From Spirochaetales bacterium (GTDB lineage: Bacteria > Spirochaetota > Spirochaetia > Treponematales > Treponemataceae): DNA of 64,000 bases. Of this stretch, positions 23,939 to 33,057 are shown in pieces. The position numbers were made by a program, and so were the translations under genes. The stretch lies in the NCBI GenBank assembly GCA_003252395.1, contig QKEL01000009.1, positions 558,001-622,000 on the forward strand, read 5' to 3'. The notes under the pieces are model-generated. The model was not told the DNA's origin and ran no database searches. It saw nothing but the letters and a program-made list of their open reading frames with translations. Position 1 is the first letter of the stretch, and every line of letters starts with the position of its first letter.

Positions 23939-25435
23939 TTAATAATGCAGGCCGATCCCGAAGAACATTTCGCGGACCGCCTCCCCGTCACGCTCGGCGT
24001 ATCCGGATAGGCTCCCCGTGGTTATCACGTGCTCCAGGTCGTACCCTACGCTAATGCGGCCGTAAATGCTCCGCATTTTCGCCGGATACACGATGAGTTC
24101 AAGGCCGCCCGAATACCAGCCGTCCGAGAAGGAGAAGTTCCGCCCGCTTACCGTATCGTGGGAAAGGGTCATGTCAAAAAAAGGCGATACCTGGAGCTCA
24201 AAGCCGATGTACTCGGTCCACGAGACGCCCGTCATCTCCTTGAAGTTTACCCGGAGAACGCTGAGCGGCAGGTCTAGGTTCAGCGTAAGCGCGGTATCGG
24301 TTTGGAGCCGGTCGTTCAGGATTCCCCGCATTTCCTCGCCGGCGCTATTCGACGTGCTCCCGTTGAAATTGTAAAACGCGCGCGCGCGGCCGGTTACCCC
24401 GAGACGATTGAATAAGGCCGTATAGCCGGACGCTGAGCCGCTGATAGACGTGCTCACGTCTTCGCCATGGTCCAGATTATAGGACCATGACGTTCCGGTG
24501 GAAGCCTTAAAGCCATAGCGATAGTTGCCTACCCAATCTATCCTTCCAAGGCCCAGCCCGTATCCCCAGGAAACCGTCGGGCCGAGTAAATCCTCGTTCT
24601 GGATGCCGTCGAACGCCCAATTGAAATCAACCGAAACCGACGGCGTTAGGGTAAGGTCCCCGATTCTTTCGAAATGGTACAGGGGGAACGGTACGTTGGC
24701 GTACAGCTCGTTTCTCAGGTAATATCCGTCCCCGCGGTAATATTCGTCCTCGGAATTCCTGTCGTTGATGACGATCGATTGGTCGAGACCGCAAACGATC
24801 GAAGTCCACCCGACGGGGAAGGCGATGTTGAAACCCGTGGTGAATTTCCATAGCGGCACCTGGTCCTGGGGCAGCTCAACCGAGGCCTCCGCCTTCCAAT
24901 TGGCGTCGTAATTCCACGCCCGAAAGGGAATCGAAAAATCGAGATTGGACGTTATTGCGGTTTTCCCGTCGTTGTCTACCTTGTAATTCACGTCTCCGGT
25001 TAAGACCTGCATAGAACCGAAGAAATTGTAATCCTTGAATTTAAGCTTTAGCTCGAAGCCCGAATTGGAATCGTACTTCGGGTAGGGCAGGGCGATGATA
25101 TTCCAGGTATCCACCGTATGGATAACCAGTGAGACGGGTATTATCCCGTTTTCGTCCGCCTCATCGTACGCGCTTTCTACCGTCGCCGATTCAAGCACGC
25201 GCTGGTTGTTCAGCCTGACGGCGAGGTCGTCCAAATAGGTTTTGAGTTGGGCTTCGGAGGCGAACAGCCTGCCTGAATCCACGGGAACCGCCATGCTCAG
25301 GGGGTATTCCCGGGTAGAGCCTTTTATATCGTACCGTACCGAGCCGATACGGTACACTTGGGCGAACGAGTTTGCCGCTGCAACGGCGGTAAACAGGAGA
25401 AGGGCGGCGATATAAAACGTTTTACGTGCGGTCAT
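23939..25435 (-). CDS. Outer-membrane beta-barrel protein with N-terminal POTRA-like domain
   Basis: The ATG at 25,435 has GGAG 7 bp upstream and gives a clean signal peptide (MTARKTF, hydrophobic core, NSFAQ), so I prefer it to the TTG at 25,447. The mature protein of about 470 residues has a POTRA-like first 90 residues and then alternating hydrophobic/aromatic strands of a 12-16 strand barrel, ending in GIGLHY with a terminal aromatic residue as expected for BAM-inserted proteins. Its place at the end of the sugar-transferase operon suggests a role in surface assembly or export of glycan, but an unrelated porin-like role is possible. Confidence 0.75.
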   Translation of the reverse strand: MTARKTFYIAALLLFTAVAAANSFAQVYRIGSVRYDIKGSTREYPLSMAVPVDSGRLFASEAQLKTYLDDLAVRLNNQRVLESATVESAYDEADENGIIPVSLVIHTVDTWNIIALPYPKYDSNSGFELKLKFKDYNFFGSMQVLTGDVNYKVDNDGKTAITSNLDFSIPFRAWNYDANWKAEASVELPQDQVPLWKFTTGFNIAFPVGWTSIVCGLDQSIVINDRNSEDEYYRGDGYYLRNELYANVPFPLYHFERIGDLTLTPSVSVDFNWAFDGIQNEDLLGPTVSWGYGLGLGRIDWVGNYRYGFKASTGTSWSYNLDHGEDVSTSISGSASGYTALFNRLGVTGRARAFYNFNGSTSNSAGEEMRGILNDRLQTDTALTLNLDLPLSVLRVNFKEMTGVSWTEYIGFELQVSPFFDMTLSHDTVSGRNFSFSDGWYSGGLELIVYPAKMRSIYGRISVGYDLEHVITTGSLSGYAERDGEAVREMFFGIGLHY

Positions 25436-25460
25436 GGGATACTCCAATGGCTAAGGTGCG

Positions 25461-26831
25461 TTAACGGCCCGTGCGCTTCAGCACGGTGGTGATCGTCTTG
25501 AAAAAAATCGAGATGTCCAGCAAGACCGATCTGTTTTTTATGTAGTACAGGTCAAGCTGGAGCTTCTTATACGTATCCTCTATCGAAGGAGAATGGTATT
25601 CGCCCGAAACCTGGTCCCACCCCGTTATTCCCGGCTTTACGATAAGCCGCTGACGGTAATAGGGAATGGCTTTCTCCAGGTCGACCGCGATCTCCGGACG
25701 CTCCGGTCTCGGTCCGATGAGGGACATATCCCCGCGAAACACGTTAATCACCTGCGGCACCTCGTCGATTCGCGTTTTCCGCATGAAGTTTCCCAGGGCG
25801 GTAATGCGGTTGTCGTTGGTTCCCGTCGGCCTAAAGGTGTTTCCCTCGACCCGCATGGTACGGAATTTCAGGATCGAGAAGGCCTTTCCCCCGCGCCCTT
25901 CGCGTTCTTGGCGAAAAAAAACGGGGCCGGGACTTTCAAGTTTTATCAGCAAGGCGATGACGGGCCAGAATAGCGCGGTAACGGCGAGAATGATCGACGA
26001 AATGATGATATCGAAAATACGCTTCAGGCCGTCGAACCCGAAACGGGGGGCCGCATCCAAATGGGAAAGCAGCCAGGTATCGTTGATCGTTCCAATGGGA
26101 ATGCGGCGGGTAACCATTTCATAGAAATCGGGTAAGCTGTAAAACACCACGCCCGAGCCGAGCAGCATGAAAAGTTCCTGTCGAATCTCCATGGGAAATT
26201 CCTTTTCCCGGGCAAGCACGCAATAACCGAGCCGCTTCGTCTCGAGAAATTCCGAAAAGGCCTTCGAATCCGAAAAGAAGGTGACGTTTCCGGCGTCGGA
26301 ATTGCCGGGATTGGGATCGTACACGACGAAGGGCGTAAAGCTAAAATAGGAAAAACGCTTCATTTCGGCGATCAGGGACCGCACCGTATCGTTATTTCCG
26401 ATAAACGCGATTTTGGGGCTCGTCCGCCTCACGCCGAAAAAGTAATTGTAGGCCGTGCGCCACAGCATCAAGAGGACGAAGGAAAGCAGGCAATAGATCA
26501 CCAAAACCGTTTTCGGCGTTATGATATCGCCGAGGAAAAGGTAAAATTCGGCGAATCCGAACAAAAGGGTTACGACCCCGATGGCGGACATTTTTACGAT
26601 TATGTGAAAGCCCCGGTACGGATTCTCCAGGGAATACAATCCGGAACCGTACATCAGCATGGCCCAAAAGGCGATTATGGGGATAAAGCTCACCAAGTGC
26701 TCAAAAACCCGCCCTACCTCGGGAAGCTGCAGCTTTCGCAGAAAGAGCGTTATGGGAATCGCCAGCAGCAATAGCGTTAAGTCTGCAAGGAATATGAAAA
26801 ACTGGGTGCGTTTTCGCGAAATATGGGTCAT
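25461..26831 (-). CDS. Polyprenyl-phosphate sugar-1-phosphate transferase (WbaP/EpsE-like)
   Basis: A 456-residue inner-membrane enzyme that starts glycan synthesis by moving a sugar-1-phosphate from a UDP-sugar to undecaprenyl phosphate. Five N-terminal hydrophobic segments (about 10-130 and one near 270-295), a CoA-binding-like nucleotide fold in the middle (IAFIGNND near 144), and the conserved bacterial sugar transferase domain at the C terminus: KRIFDI, then PGPVFFRQEREG, KFRTM, RKTRIDEVPQ, and GDMSLIGPRPE, KPGITGWDQVSG. It overlaps the GT4 gene upstream by 4 bp. It is the only initiating transferase seen in the window. Confidence 0.93.
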   Translation of the reverse strand: MTHISRKRTQFFIFLADLTLLLLAIPITLFLRKLQLPEVGRVFEHLVSFIPIIAFWAMLMYGSGLYSLENPYRGFHIIVKMSAIGVVTLLFGFAEFYLFLGDIITPKTVLVIYCLLSFVLLMLWRTAYNYFFGVRRTSPKIAFIGNNDTVRSLIAEMKRFSYFSFTPFVVYDPNPGNSDAGNVTFFSDSKAFSEFLETKRLGYCVLAREKEFPMEIRQELFMLLGSGVVFYSLPDFYEMVTRRIPIGTINDTWLLSHLDAAPRFGFDGLKRIFDIIISSIILAVTALFWPVIALLIKLESPGPVFFRQEREGRGGKAFSILKFRTMRVEGNTFRPTGTNDNRITALGNFMRKTRIDEVPQVINVFRGDMSLIGPRPERPEIAVDLEKAIPYYRQRLIVKPGITGWDQVSGEYHSPSIEDTYKKLQLDLYYIKNRSVLLDISIFFKTITTVLKRTGR

Positions 26832-27943
26832 GAAGTCCTCCCTCCCTGAAGGATATCGATATAGGCGTCGCTGACGAACGCGTCGGAAAACCTGTTAACG
26901 GCGATTCTCCGCGATTCGCGCCCCATTTCCTCGCGTCTTGCGGAAGGAAGGTCAAGAAACGCGAGCATTTTTTCCGCGAGCGACTCGGTAGAGCCGGGTT
27001 CGCAAAGATAGCCGTTTATTCCGTCCGAAACCGGTTCCCTCGTGCCCGCGGAATTAGCCGCGATGAGCGGCTTGCCCATGGCGGCGCCCTCAAGGAGAAT
27101 GCGGGGAACCCCCTCCCGGTAAAAGGAAGGCAATACCACGCAATCGGAACGCGCTATACGGGATTCAGTATCGCGTATATTGCCGCCATATTCCACAACC
27201 CCCGAGTCCAAGGCCCTTTGAAGCTCTTCCCGGGGGATGAAGCTCCTGAAATCCAAATGCTCGCCGATTATATCGAATTCCGCGTTTGGATGGCTTTTTC
27301 GGACGATTGTGGCCGCCCCTATAAATTCTCGGATACCCTTGGCGATTACTAAACGGCTCGCGAAGAGGAAACGTACGGATTTAGCGCCGGAAGGGGCGCT
27401 GGCGGGCACGAATCGCTCGATGTCCACGCCCGAACCCGGGAGACGCCCCGACCGTTCGGCCGTGACGATACGGGTCGTCAGGAACAGCTCGCGGTCTTCG
27501 TTGTTTTGAAAAAAAACGAAGGCTCGTTTTCCGCAGAAGGCGGCGCGATACAGAAGATTCACGATGGCCCTCACCGCGCCGCCCGGACCCACGTATACGG
27601 TACCTAAGCCGGTCACGTTGCTTACGGAGCGAATCCCCAATAGATTGGCGGCCACGGTGCCGTATATATCCGGTTTGCTGTTGAAATGGAGAACCGCGTC
27701 GGGTTTTTGCCGCGCGTATAGCCTGTAGAAGGAAAGAAGCGTCTTCAGATCGGCCCACAGTGCCGTTCCCTTGTTCTCCATGGGTATGGGAATAAAGCCC
27801 ACGCCCATGGCTTGAAGCTCTTCCACGCCGTGGTCGACGCAACCCGCGGCCGTTACGGTCCATCCCTGGCGTTGTAAGGCCAGGAGCAGGTTCTTTCGCG
27901 CTAAAATGTTCGAGGATAGATTGGCGGCTACGATGGCCTTCAT
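26828..27943 (-). CDS. GT4-family glycosyltransferase
   Basis: I choose ATG 27,943, which overlaps the previous stop (ATGA), rather than 27,976, which would intrude on the upstream gene. The 371-residue GT-B enzyme has LFASRLVIAKGIREFI in the middle and the E-x7-E motif (EGVPRILLE) in the C-terminal domain, as in retaining group 1 transferases. It probably adds the second sugar to the lipid-linked primer made by the next gene product, with which it is co-transcribed. Confidence 0.88.
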   Translation of the reverse strand: MKAIVAANLSSNILARKNLLLALQRQGWTVTAAGCVDHGVEELQAMGVGFIPIPMENKGTALWADLKTLLSFYRLYARQKPDAVLHFNSKPDIYGTVAANLLGIRSVSNVTGLGTVYVGPGGAVRAIVNLLYRAAFCGKRAFVFFQNNEDRELFLTTRIVTAERSGRLPGSGVDIERFVPASAPSGAKSVRFLFASRLVIAKGIREFIGAATIVRKSHPNAEFDIIGEHLDFRSFIPREELQRALDSGVVEYGGNIRDTESRIARSDCVVLPSFYREGVPRILLEGAAMGKPLIAANSAGTREPVSDGINGYLCEPGSTESLAEKMLAFLDLPSARREEMGRESRRIAVNRFSDAFVSDAYIDILQGGRTS

Positions 27944-28599
27944 TGGTTTTTTCCGGTAATGATTTGAAGGTTCCACTTTTTGGGCCGCGACAGCCCCTTG
28001 ACGTAAATGGCTCCCTTTCCGGGGGCGTACAACTCGAGCTTACTGAGGGGAGTCGTGATCAGAAAGCGGCTCACCTGAACGCCATAGCAGCCATCGAGCA
28101 AAAGGGGCGAGACCCGCTCAAAACCGAAGCGCCGGTCATAATGGGCTTTGCCTATCTCGATGAAGGACTCGTACTCGGAGTCGAGGTAGATATCCAAATC
28201 CCTTTGCCCGGGGGAAACCGGCGTACCGATCTCCAGCCGCAGGACTTTGTCGATGGGCAGTATCGAAAGGACCCGTTCGTCGCCCAGGGAAAAGCTGCCT
28301 TCCGTGGCTCGAAGGGAATCGCCGGTTATCAGGATGCGGGCATTCTCGCCTTTCGCGTAGCGGGCGGCGCAATCGATTAATTCAAAAACGTTAATGCCCT
28401 CGTTCGCCGAAAGAGCAATCAATGAGGCCGTTTCGCCGTCGTTCAGTTCCCTTGTCTTTCCCGCTTCGAGGGAAAGGCTCGATAAATGGCGTTCGATCGC
28501 GGGATAGGCGCTGTCCGCGCCGCGACGCTCAGCCGTGAAGGCTATGGATGTAATGGTAAAAACCGCAATAAATGCGATCATTCGCGTAAAACGGGTCAT
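27940..28599 (-). CDS. Exported protein of unknown function in sugar-transferase operon
   Basis: A 219-residue protein with an N-terminal signal peptide (about residues 1-23, ending AFTAE) and GGAGA upstream. No lipobox. The rest looks alpha/beta with a C-terminal strand-rich half (LYAPGKGAIYVKG). A phrase like FLITTPLSKLELYAPG suggests a small beta domain. I do not recognise it. Operon position before the glycosyltransferase, sugar transferase and barrel genes suggests a periplasmic part of the same machinery. Confidence 0.65.
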   Translation of the reverse strand: MTRFTRMIAFIAVFTITSIAFTAERRGADSAYPAIERHLSSLSLEAGKTRELNDGETASLIALSANEGINVFELIDCAARYAKGENARILITGDSLRATEGSFSLGDERVLSILPIDKVLRLEIGTPVSPGQRDLDIYLDSEYESFIEIGKAHYDRRFGFERVSPLLLDGCYGVQVSRFLITTPLSKLELYAPGKGAIYVKGLSRPKKWNLQIITGKNQ

Positions 28600-28669
28600 T
28601 TCTCCAATATACCATAAAAAAAAGTGGAATTGATAGTCATATTGTAAACGCGCGGGAGAAAGAATGGTT

Positions 28670-29422
28670 TCAATCGGGCTTCTTTATGGGCGCCGAAGCC
28701 CTCCGGAAAAGCCTGAAAGCGGTGACGCAGAATCCCCCGCCGTAAATGAAGAGATAGAAGAGCAATACCCAGGGAAGATACCCAAACGCGAGGGCAAGCC
28801 CATAGAAAACGGGCATATATCCCGTAATGCCGATTTCCTCGCTGAATCGCTTTTCTTTGCCCGCGGGACGCCGTATGCCCGCCAAAAGTTCCGCGTTCTT
28901 AAAGGCCTGATGATACAGGCGCATGAGCAAATTGGAAGAAACGGCGAGCGTCGCGACCAAAAACCAAACTCCCGGGAAGTCATTCCCGGCGACGAGCGTA
29001 ATTCCGGAAAAGGGGATTCTGAGGTCTTGTCCGCCGGGGAGGCGCGCGGAAAGGGCGATGGCCGTCATTTGGGCAAAGTAGGTAAAGTAGCCGCCGGCCG
29101 CGTCCACCCATCCCCCGAAGGGATTTTTCGCCCCGATTGTTCTCGCCATGTTTCCGTCGGCGCAGTCGAGCACGCCGAAAACGAAAAAGAAACCGACGGC
29201 GAGCGCGTGTAACGCGGGAACGGCCGTCATCGTGAGCGCCAGTCCCGCGGCGCTAAAGAGCGCGCTAAGCGCGGTTACGGCGTTCGGAGACGCTCCCAAA
29301 CGCAGGAAAAGCCATGCCGCCGGCCATGAAAGCGGCCTGAGGATCACGGTCGTTACGGTTCCGTCGGCCTTTCTCTTTTCAGCGGGCAAGGATCCAACGA
29401 TTTCATTCAGCGAGTATTTCAT
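28670..29422 (-). CDS. CDP-alcohol phosphatidyltransferase-family membrane protein with altered motif
   Basis: ATG 29,422 overlaps the previous stop and has GGAGG upstream; the longer frame from 29,575 would run through the previous gene. The 250-residue protein has several membrane helices and the CDP-alcohol motif D86-x2-D89-G-x2-A-R-x8-G-x3-D107-x3, but the last Asp of the DX3D pair is Gly111. That Asp is normally catalytic, so activity may be lost or changed. Family members transfer phosphatidyl or phospho-alcohol groups from CDP donors. A link to the CDP-amino-phosphonate/phosphate enzyme at 36,637 is possible but not shown. Confidence 0.75.
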   Translation of the reverse strand: MKYSLNEIVGSLPAEKRKADGTVTTVILRPLSWPAAWLFLRLGASPNAVTALSALFSAAGLALTMTAVPALHALAVGFFFVFGVLDCADGNMARTIGAKNPFGGWVDAAGGYFTYFAQMTAIALSARLPGGQDLRIPFSGITLVAGNDFPGVWFLVATLAVSSNLLMRLYHQAFKNAELLAGIRRPAGKEKRFSEEIGITGYMPVFYGLALAFGYLPWVLLFYLFIYGGGFCVTAFRLFRRASAPIKKPD

Positions 29423-30492
29423 CCGATTATTTCCTCCATAATGGACGAGAAGCGGGCATCCATGGCGTCCAGCGCGGCCCTGTAGGCGTACGCCGCGTTT
29501 TTCGCGATTTTTGCCCTGCGCGCGTGGTTCGCGAGCAACTCGCGGGCGCGTTCGGCCAAATCGTCCGCGTCCCACCCAAAGGGCTCATACGTTTCTCCCG
29601 GCAGGAAAATATCCGGCCAGGTTTCCAGATGCGACATATCGGGCTTTAAGAGGAGCGCACCGGACCGGACGGTCTCAAAATCGCGCAGGCAGAGCTCGCC
29701 CCACCCGAAGGGGCTTAACACGATTTTCGAGTGGGCCGTCTCGCGGTTGAACCGCGATTGGCTTACCGATCCGGTCAAGAAATCGGGATTGCCCTCGATT
29801 TTCCCCAAAATCAGTTTACGCTGAAAGGTAATGCTCGGGCGCGAAATGAGGCCCATTCTGGCATGAACCGGATAGAGTCCCCGATTCCGGGAAATGGCCC
29901 GATCGGGGTCGAAGCGGTCCTTGAGGGAAAAGGGCAGGGCGGCCCTTGGGCCCGCCAAACGGGCAAACGCGACGCCCGCCCGCTGTCTCGTCTGGTGCCG
30001 GGGATAGTCGCCTATCCCGATATTCCAGGAAAGGCGCAGCTTCGCCAACTGCGCCGGGTCGGTTTCCACCGCCCTCGGCCGATGATCGGGATCGTTCACG
30101 CCGAATTTCGCGTGATAATAGTCCGAGTACAGTTCCTTGCCGTAGAGCTCACGCCCGTAGAGGCTTCGGTCGCGGAGGAGGGCTTTGGAATAGAAGAGGT
30201 CAACGTGGGGAAGTATCTCAAGCCGGGGAATTCCGCCCCCCGCGTCGTCGTGAAAAAAAGCGATGCGGTCGTATTTCTGCCGCAATTTTTCAAGGAGACC
30301 GATATCGACCCGATCGGGTTTGATGAATTGCCGCATCATCACGAGAACCGAGTTCGTGTCCCTTTCAAGGCACCAATCGGCGTTGTCCGTGAAGGTGAAG
30401 GAGAATCGACGGTCTGAATTGTTAAAAAAGGGTTTAAGCGAGTAAAAACAGGAGATCCTGTCCACAAAGGTCAACACGGTGATATTGATCAT
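29419..30492 (-). CDS. GT1-like glycosyltransferase (Glyco_trans_1_2 type)
   Basis: A 357-residue protein. The C-terminal half has SPFGWGELCLRDFETVRSGALL followed by PDMSHLETWPD, characteristic of the glycosyl transferases group 1 / CgeB-like C-terminal domain. The N-terminal half is less conserved. GGGG lies 7 bases before the ATG, and a TATAAT box on the minus strand lies at 30,504-30,509. Adjacent to the CDP-alcohol gene (4-bp overlap), so they are co-translated. Acceptor and donor unknown. Confidence 0.75.
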   Translation of the reverse strand: MINITVLTFVDRISCFYSLKPFFNNSDRRFSFTFTDNADWCLERDTNSVLVMMRQFIKPDRVDIGLLEKLRQKYDRIAFFHDDAGGGIPRLEILPHVDLFYSKALLRDRSLYGRELYGKELYSDYYHAKFGVNDPDHRPRAVETDPAQLAKLRLSWNIGIGDYPRHQTRQRAGVAFARLAGPRAALPFSLKDRFDPDRAISRNRGLYPVHARMGLISRPSITFQRKLILGKIEGNPDFLTGSVSQSRFNRETAHSKIVLSPFGWGELCLRDFETVRSGALLLKPDMSHLETWPDIFLPGETYEPFGWDADDLAERARELLANHARRAKIAKNAAYAYRAALDAMDARFSSIMEEIIG

Positions 30493-30513
30493 AGATTTCC
30501 CCGATTATATACT
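30485..30513 (+). promoter_or_regulatory. Promoter of the plus-strand GT4 gene, overlapping a divergent promoter
   Basis: TTGATC at 30,485-30,490, 17 bp, TATACT at 30,508-30,513, then only 7 bases to the ATG at 30,521, which suggests a leaderless message. On the other strand TATAAT at 30,509-30,504 serves the divergent gene starting at 30,492, so the two -10 boxes overlap and the promoters should exclude one another. Confidence 0.55.
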
Positions 30514-30520
30514 AAGTACC

Positions 30521-31663
30521 ATGAATCGTACAGACGGCCCTCTCCGGATTGGAGTGACCACGAAACCGTTGGATAATTGGAAATCAGGCTCAGGCCACCA
30601 TCTCGACGAATTGATGAATCGCGTATTGGACCTTAACGAGCGCGAATTCGGTTTCGAGTTTACCTTTATCCATTACGAAAAAAGCCCGAATTCCCTTTAC
30701 GGACGGGTGAACGAGCTGATCGTGCCGCGAAATCCCCTCAGGTCGGGGCGAACCGTCGCCAAACAGCGCTTTGATATCGTTCACTATACGCCGCTTTCGG
30801 TATACGCGCCCCTTTTCGGCGTTAAGGCGCTGAAAACGGCCACCATTCACGGGATAGAAGAGCGATTGTTTCCCCGGGGATATCCCCTGTACCACCTCAT
30901 CCATGAATGGTACGTACAGCCGTTTTTCATGCGCGCCATGGACGGGATCGCGACCGTTTCCGAAACCGGTAAGAAGTGGTTCATCGAGCATTACGGCATT
31001 TCCCCGAACCGTATCGTCGTGACCCCAAACGCGGTTTCGTCCGAGTACCGGGTCCTTTCAGAAAGCGAATCCTCTCTGGACGGCGTTCCGGCGATAGACC
31101 GGCCCTTTATCCTCCACGTCAGCAAGTATTCACAAAGGAAAAATCCGGAAGGAGTCCTTGACGGTTTCGCGAAATGCCTGGAATTTACCGGAAAGGACCT
31201 GCAATTGGTCTGCGCCGGGAAGGATTGGGATTCGCCCGATGCGAGGGAACTCGCGATCCGCTACGGGGTATCGGACCGGCTCGTGACCCCCGGCTTTATC
31301 TCCACGGAAACCGCCGTGAGTCTCTTTAACCGGGCCGAAGCCTTCGTATTCCCGTCCTGGGCGGAGGGCTTCGGCATGCCGAACCTCGAGGCGATGGCCT
31401 CGGGCTGTCCCGTCGTCACCAGCGGCATATTCGCGATACCGGAAATCGTCGGCGAGGCGGCGACGGTCGTTGGGCGGCCCGACGACCACGAGGGAATCGG
31501 CAGGGCCCTCGCGCGGCTGTTGACCGACGATGGGCATAAAAAAACCCTCGTAGACCGAGGGTTTGAGCGGTGTCGGGCGTACGACTGGGAATCCAGCGCG
31601 CGCACCCTGCTTGATTTTTGGCGGCGGCTCGCCGCCGAGAAGGGGATAGTCAGTGGCCGCTAG
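30521..31663 (+). CDS. GT4-family glycosyltransferase
   Basis: I choose ATG 30,521: the upstream option at 30,479 would overlap the divergent gene and the promoter. The 380-residue GT-B protein has LHVSKYSQRKNPEGVL near residue 200 and the EGFGMPNLE motif (E-x7-E) near residue 287, typical of retaining mannosyl- or glucosyl-type transferases (WcaL/mannosyltransferase B-like). It starts a short plus-strand block with the beta-helix and GtrA genes. A hairpin within its 3' end acts as a terminator for the opposite strand. Confidence 0.88.
   Translation: MNRTDGPLRIGVTTKPLDNWKSGSGHHLDELMNRVLDLNEREFGFEFTFIHYEKSPNSLYGRVNELIVPRNPLRSGRTVAKQRFDIVHYTPLSVYAPLFGVKALKTATIHGIEERLFPRGYPLYHLIHEWYVQPFFMRAMDGIATVSETGKKWFIEHYGISPNRIVVTPNAVSSEYRVLSESESSLDGVPAIDRPFILHVSKYSQRKNPEGVLDGFAKCLEFTGKDLQLVCAGKDWDSPDARELAIRYGVSDRLVTPGFISTETAVSLFNRAEAFVFPSWAEGFGMPNLEAMASGCPVVTSGIFAIPEIVGEAATVVGRPDDHEGIGRALARLLTDDGHKKTLVDRGFERCRAYDWESSARTLLDFWRRLAAEKGIVSGR
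31538..31564 (-). terminator. Antisense intrinsic terminator inside the GT4 gene
   Basis: AAACCCTCG and CGAGGGTTT form a 9-bp stem with a 5-base loop. Read on the minus strand, the stem is followed by seven T residues (A run at 31,538-31,544 on the plus strand). It could stop transcripts of the large minus-strand operon that run through the plus-strand genes. Confidence 0.6.
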
Positions 31664-32618
31664 CCTAAACGCGGGCCTCACGCTCATCGTCGCCGCGACC
31701 GTAACCTACCTTCTCTCCTCGTGCGTTTCCCCCCGGGGGCCCGGAATGGCTCGGTTCGGCCCGTTAGAGGCGCACGAAGTCACGGACAGCACCGATTTTT
31801 TGCAATCCCTTCTCGATTCCGCGGAAGGCGAGATAACGATTCCAAAGGGCAACGCTCCGTGGTTTACTCGGCCGCTATTCCTGCGCGCCGAAGGCAAACG
31901 GATAATCTTCGAGGAAGGCTGCGAGATCGCCGCCTTGCCGGGCGCGTTTACGGGGAGGGGTGAATGCTTGATTACCCTGGACTCGTGCCGAAACGTGACC
32001 CTCTCGGGGTACGGCGCGCTTTTATCCATGCGCCGGGGCGATTACGCGCGCGCGCCGTACGAGAAGGGCGAGTGGCGCCACGGGATATCGCTAGAGTCGT
32101 GCGCCGGCGTAACCCTTGAGGGGCTGACGATAGCGGAGACCGGGGGCGACGGCGTGTATTTGGCCCATCACGGAGATTCGGTTAACTCGGATATTATCCT
32201 CAAGAACCTAAAGCTCACCGACAATTACCGTCAGGGGGTGAGCGTTATCGCGGCGGATCGGTTTCTCATGGAAGGCTGCGTCGTTTCCGGCACGAAGGGA
32301 ACCCTCCCGTCGGCGGGGGTCGATTTTGAGCCGAATACGGGAACCGGGGGCTTCAGGCAATGCGTGATACGCGATTGCCTGCTCGAACGGAACGCCGGCC
32401 CGGGCATTATCGTGTATCCCGTGAAATTGGCGGGTTCGGGCAAAGAAGTCGAGATACTGGTCGAGAACACGATCTCGCGGAAAAACGCCCTTTCCGTTTC
32501 CATTTACGGAATCCCCGGGGACGTGAAAGGCTATATCGAATTCCGCAATTGCGAGCTCTCGTTCCCGAAATGGATCGGCCGCAAGGGGAATCTAAGAATT
32601 ACGGTACGCAAGGATTAA
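31653..32618 (+). CDS. Right-handed beta-helix lipoprotein
   Basis: A 321-residue protein with a GTG start overlapping the previous gene by 11 bp. The N terminus has a hydrophobic stretch ending YLLSSC, a lipobox. The rest shows repeated strands and turns (SLESCAGVTLEGLTI, SDIILKNLKLTDN, DRFLMEGCVVSG, NAGPGIIVYP) as in right-handed parallel beta-helix (pectate lyase-fold) proteins. Such proteins are often lyases, epimerases or hydrolases acting on acidic glycans. No catalytic residues can be assigned by eye. It may process the polysaccharide made by this locus. Confidence 0.75.
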   Translation: MAASLNAGLTLIVAATVTYLLSSCVSPRGPGMARFGPLEAHEVTDSTDFLQSLLDSAEGEITIPKGNAPWFTRPLFLRAEGKRIIFEEGCEIAALPGAFTGRGECLITLDSCRNVTLSGYGALLSMRRGDYARAPYEKGEWRHGISLESCAGVTLEGLTIAETGGDGVYLAHHGDSVNSDIILKNLKLTDNYRQGVSVIAADRFLMEGCVVSGTKGTLPSAGVDFEPNTGTGGFRQCVIRDCLLERNAGPGIIVYPVKLAGSGKEVEILVENTISRKNALSVSIYGIPGDVKGYIEFRNCELSFPKWIGRKGNLRITVRKD

Positions 32619-32625
32619 CGGTATT

Positions 32626-33057
32626 ATGTCATCGCTCAAACGCTACTTAGACAAGCTCATGCTCGGGAAAACCGACAACGTTCTGGTTCAGTTATTCAGG
32701 TACTTCGTCGTATCGGGATTCTCTCTGGTCATGGATTTTTGCACGCTCTTTCTCCTCACTGAGGTCTTCAAAATCCATTACCTGGCCTCGAGCGTGCTCA
32801 GTTATTCGATCGGGCTCGTGATCAACTATTATATTTCCGTCAATTGGGTTTTCGGTACGAGAAAATACGCGGATCGCCGCAAGGAATTCACGATTTTCGT
32901 CGCTATCGGGCTTGCCGGGCTCGGAATAAATACGCTCGTCATGTGGGTGTGCACGGGCCTGCTTTCGCTGTATTACCTAGTCGCCCGGGTGATCTCCGCG
33001 GCGATAGGCTATACGTGGAAGTACGTCGCGAGGCGGCTCGTCCTTTTCAGGAAATGA
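32626..33057 (+). CDS. GtrA-family membrane protein (lipid-linked sugar flippase type)
   Basis: A 143-residue protein with four predicted membrane helices (about 18-40, 45-67, 80-102, 110-130), starting with a short cytoplasmic tail and containing RYFVVSGFS and NYYISVNWVFG, hallmarks of the GtrA/DPMS family. GtrA proteins are thought to move polyprenyl-phosphate sugars across the inner membrane for later transfer to glycan. Its partner GtrB-like gene lies next to it, in convergent orientation with no intergenic space. Confidence 0.88.
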   Translation: MSSLKRYLDKLMLGKTDNVLVQLFRYFVVSGFSLVMDFCTLFLLTEVFKIHYLASSVLSYSIGLVINYYISVNWVFGTRKYADRRKEFTIFVAIGLAGLGINTLVMWVCTGLLSLYYLVARVISAAIGYTWKYVARRLVLFRK

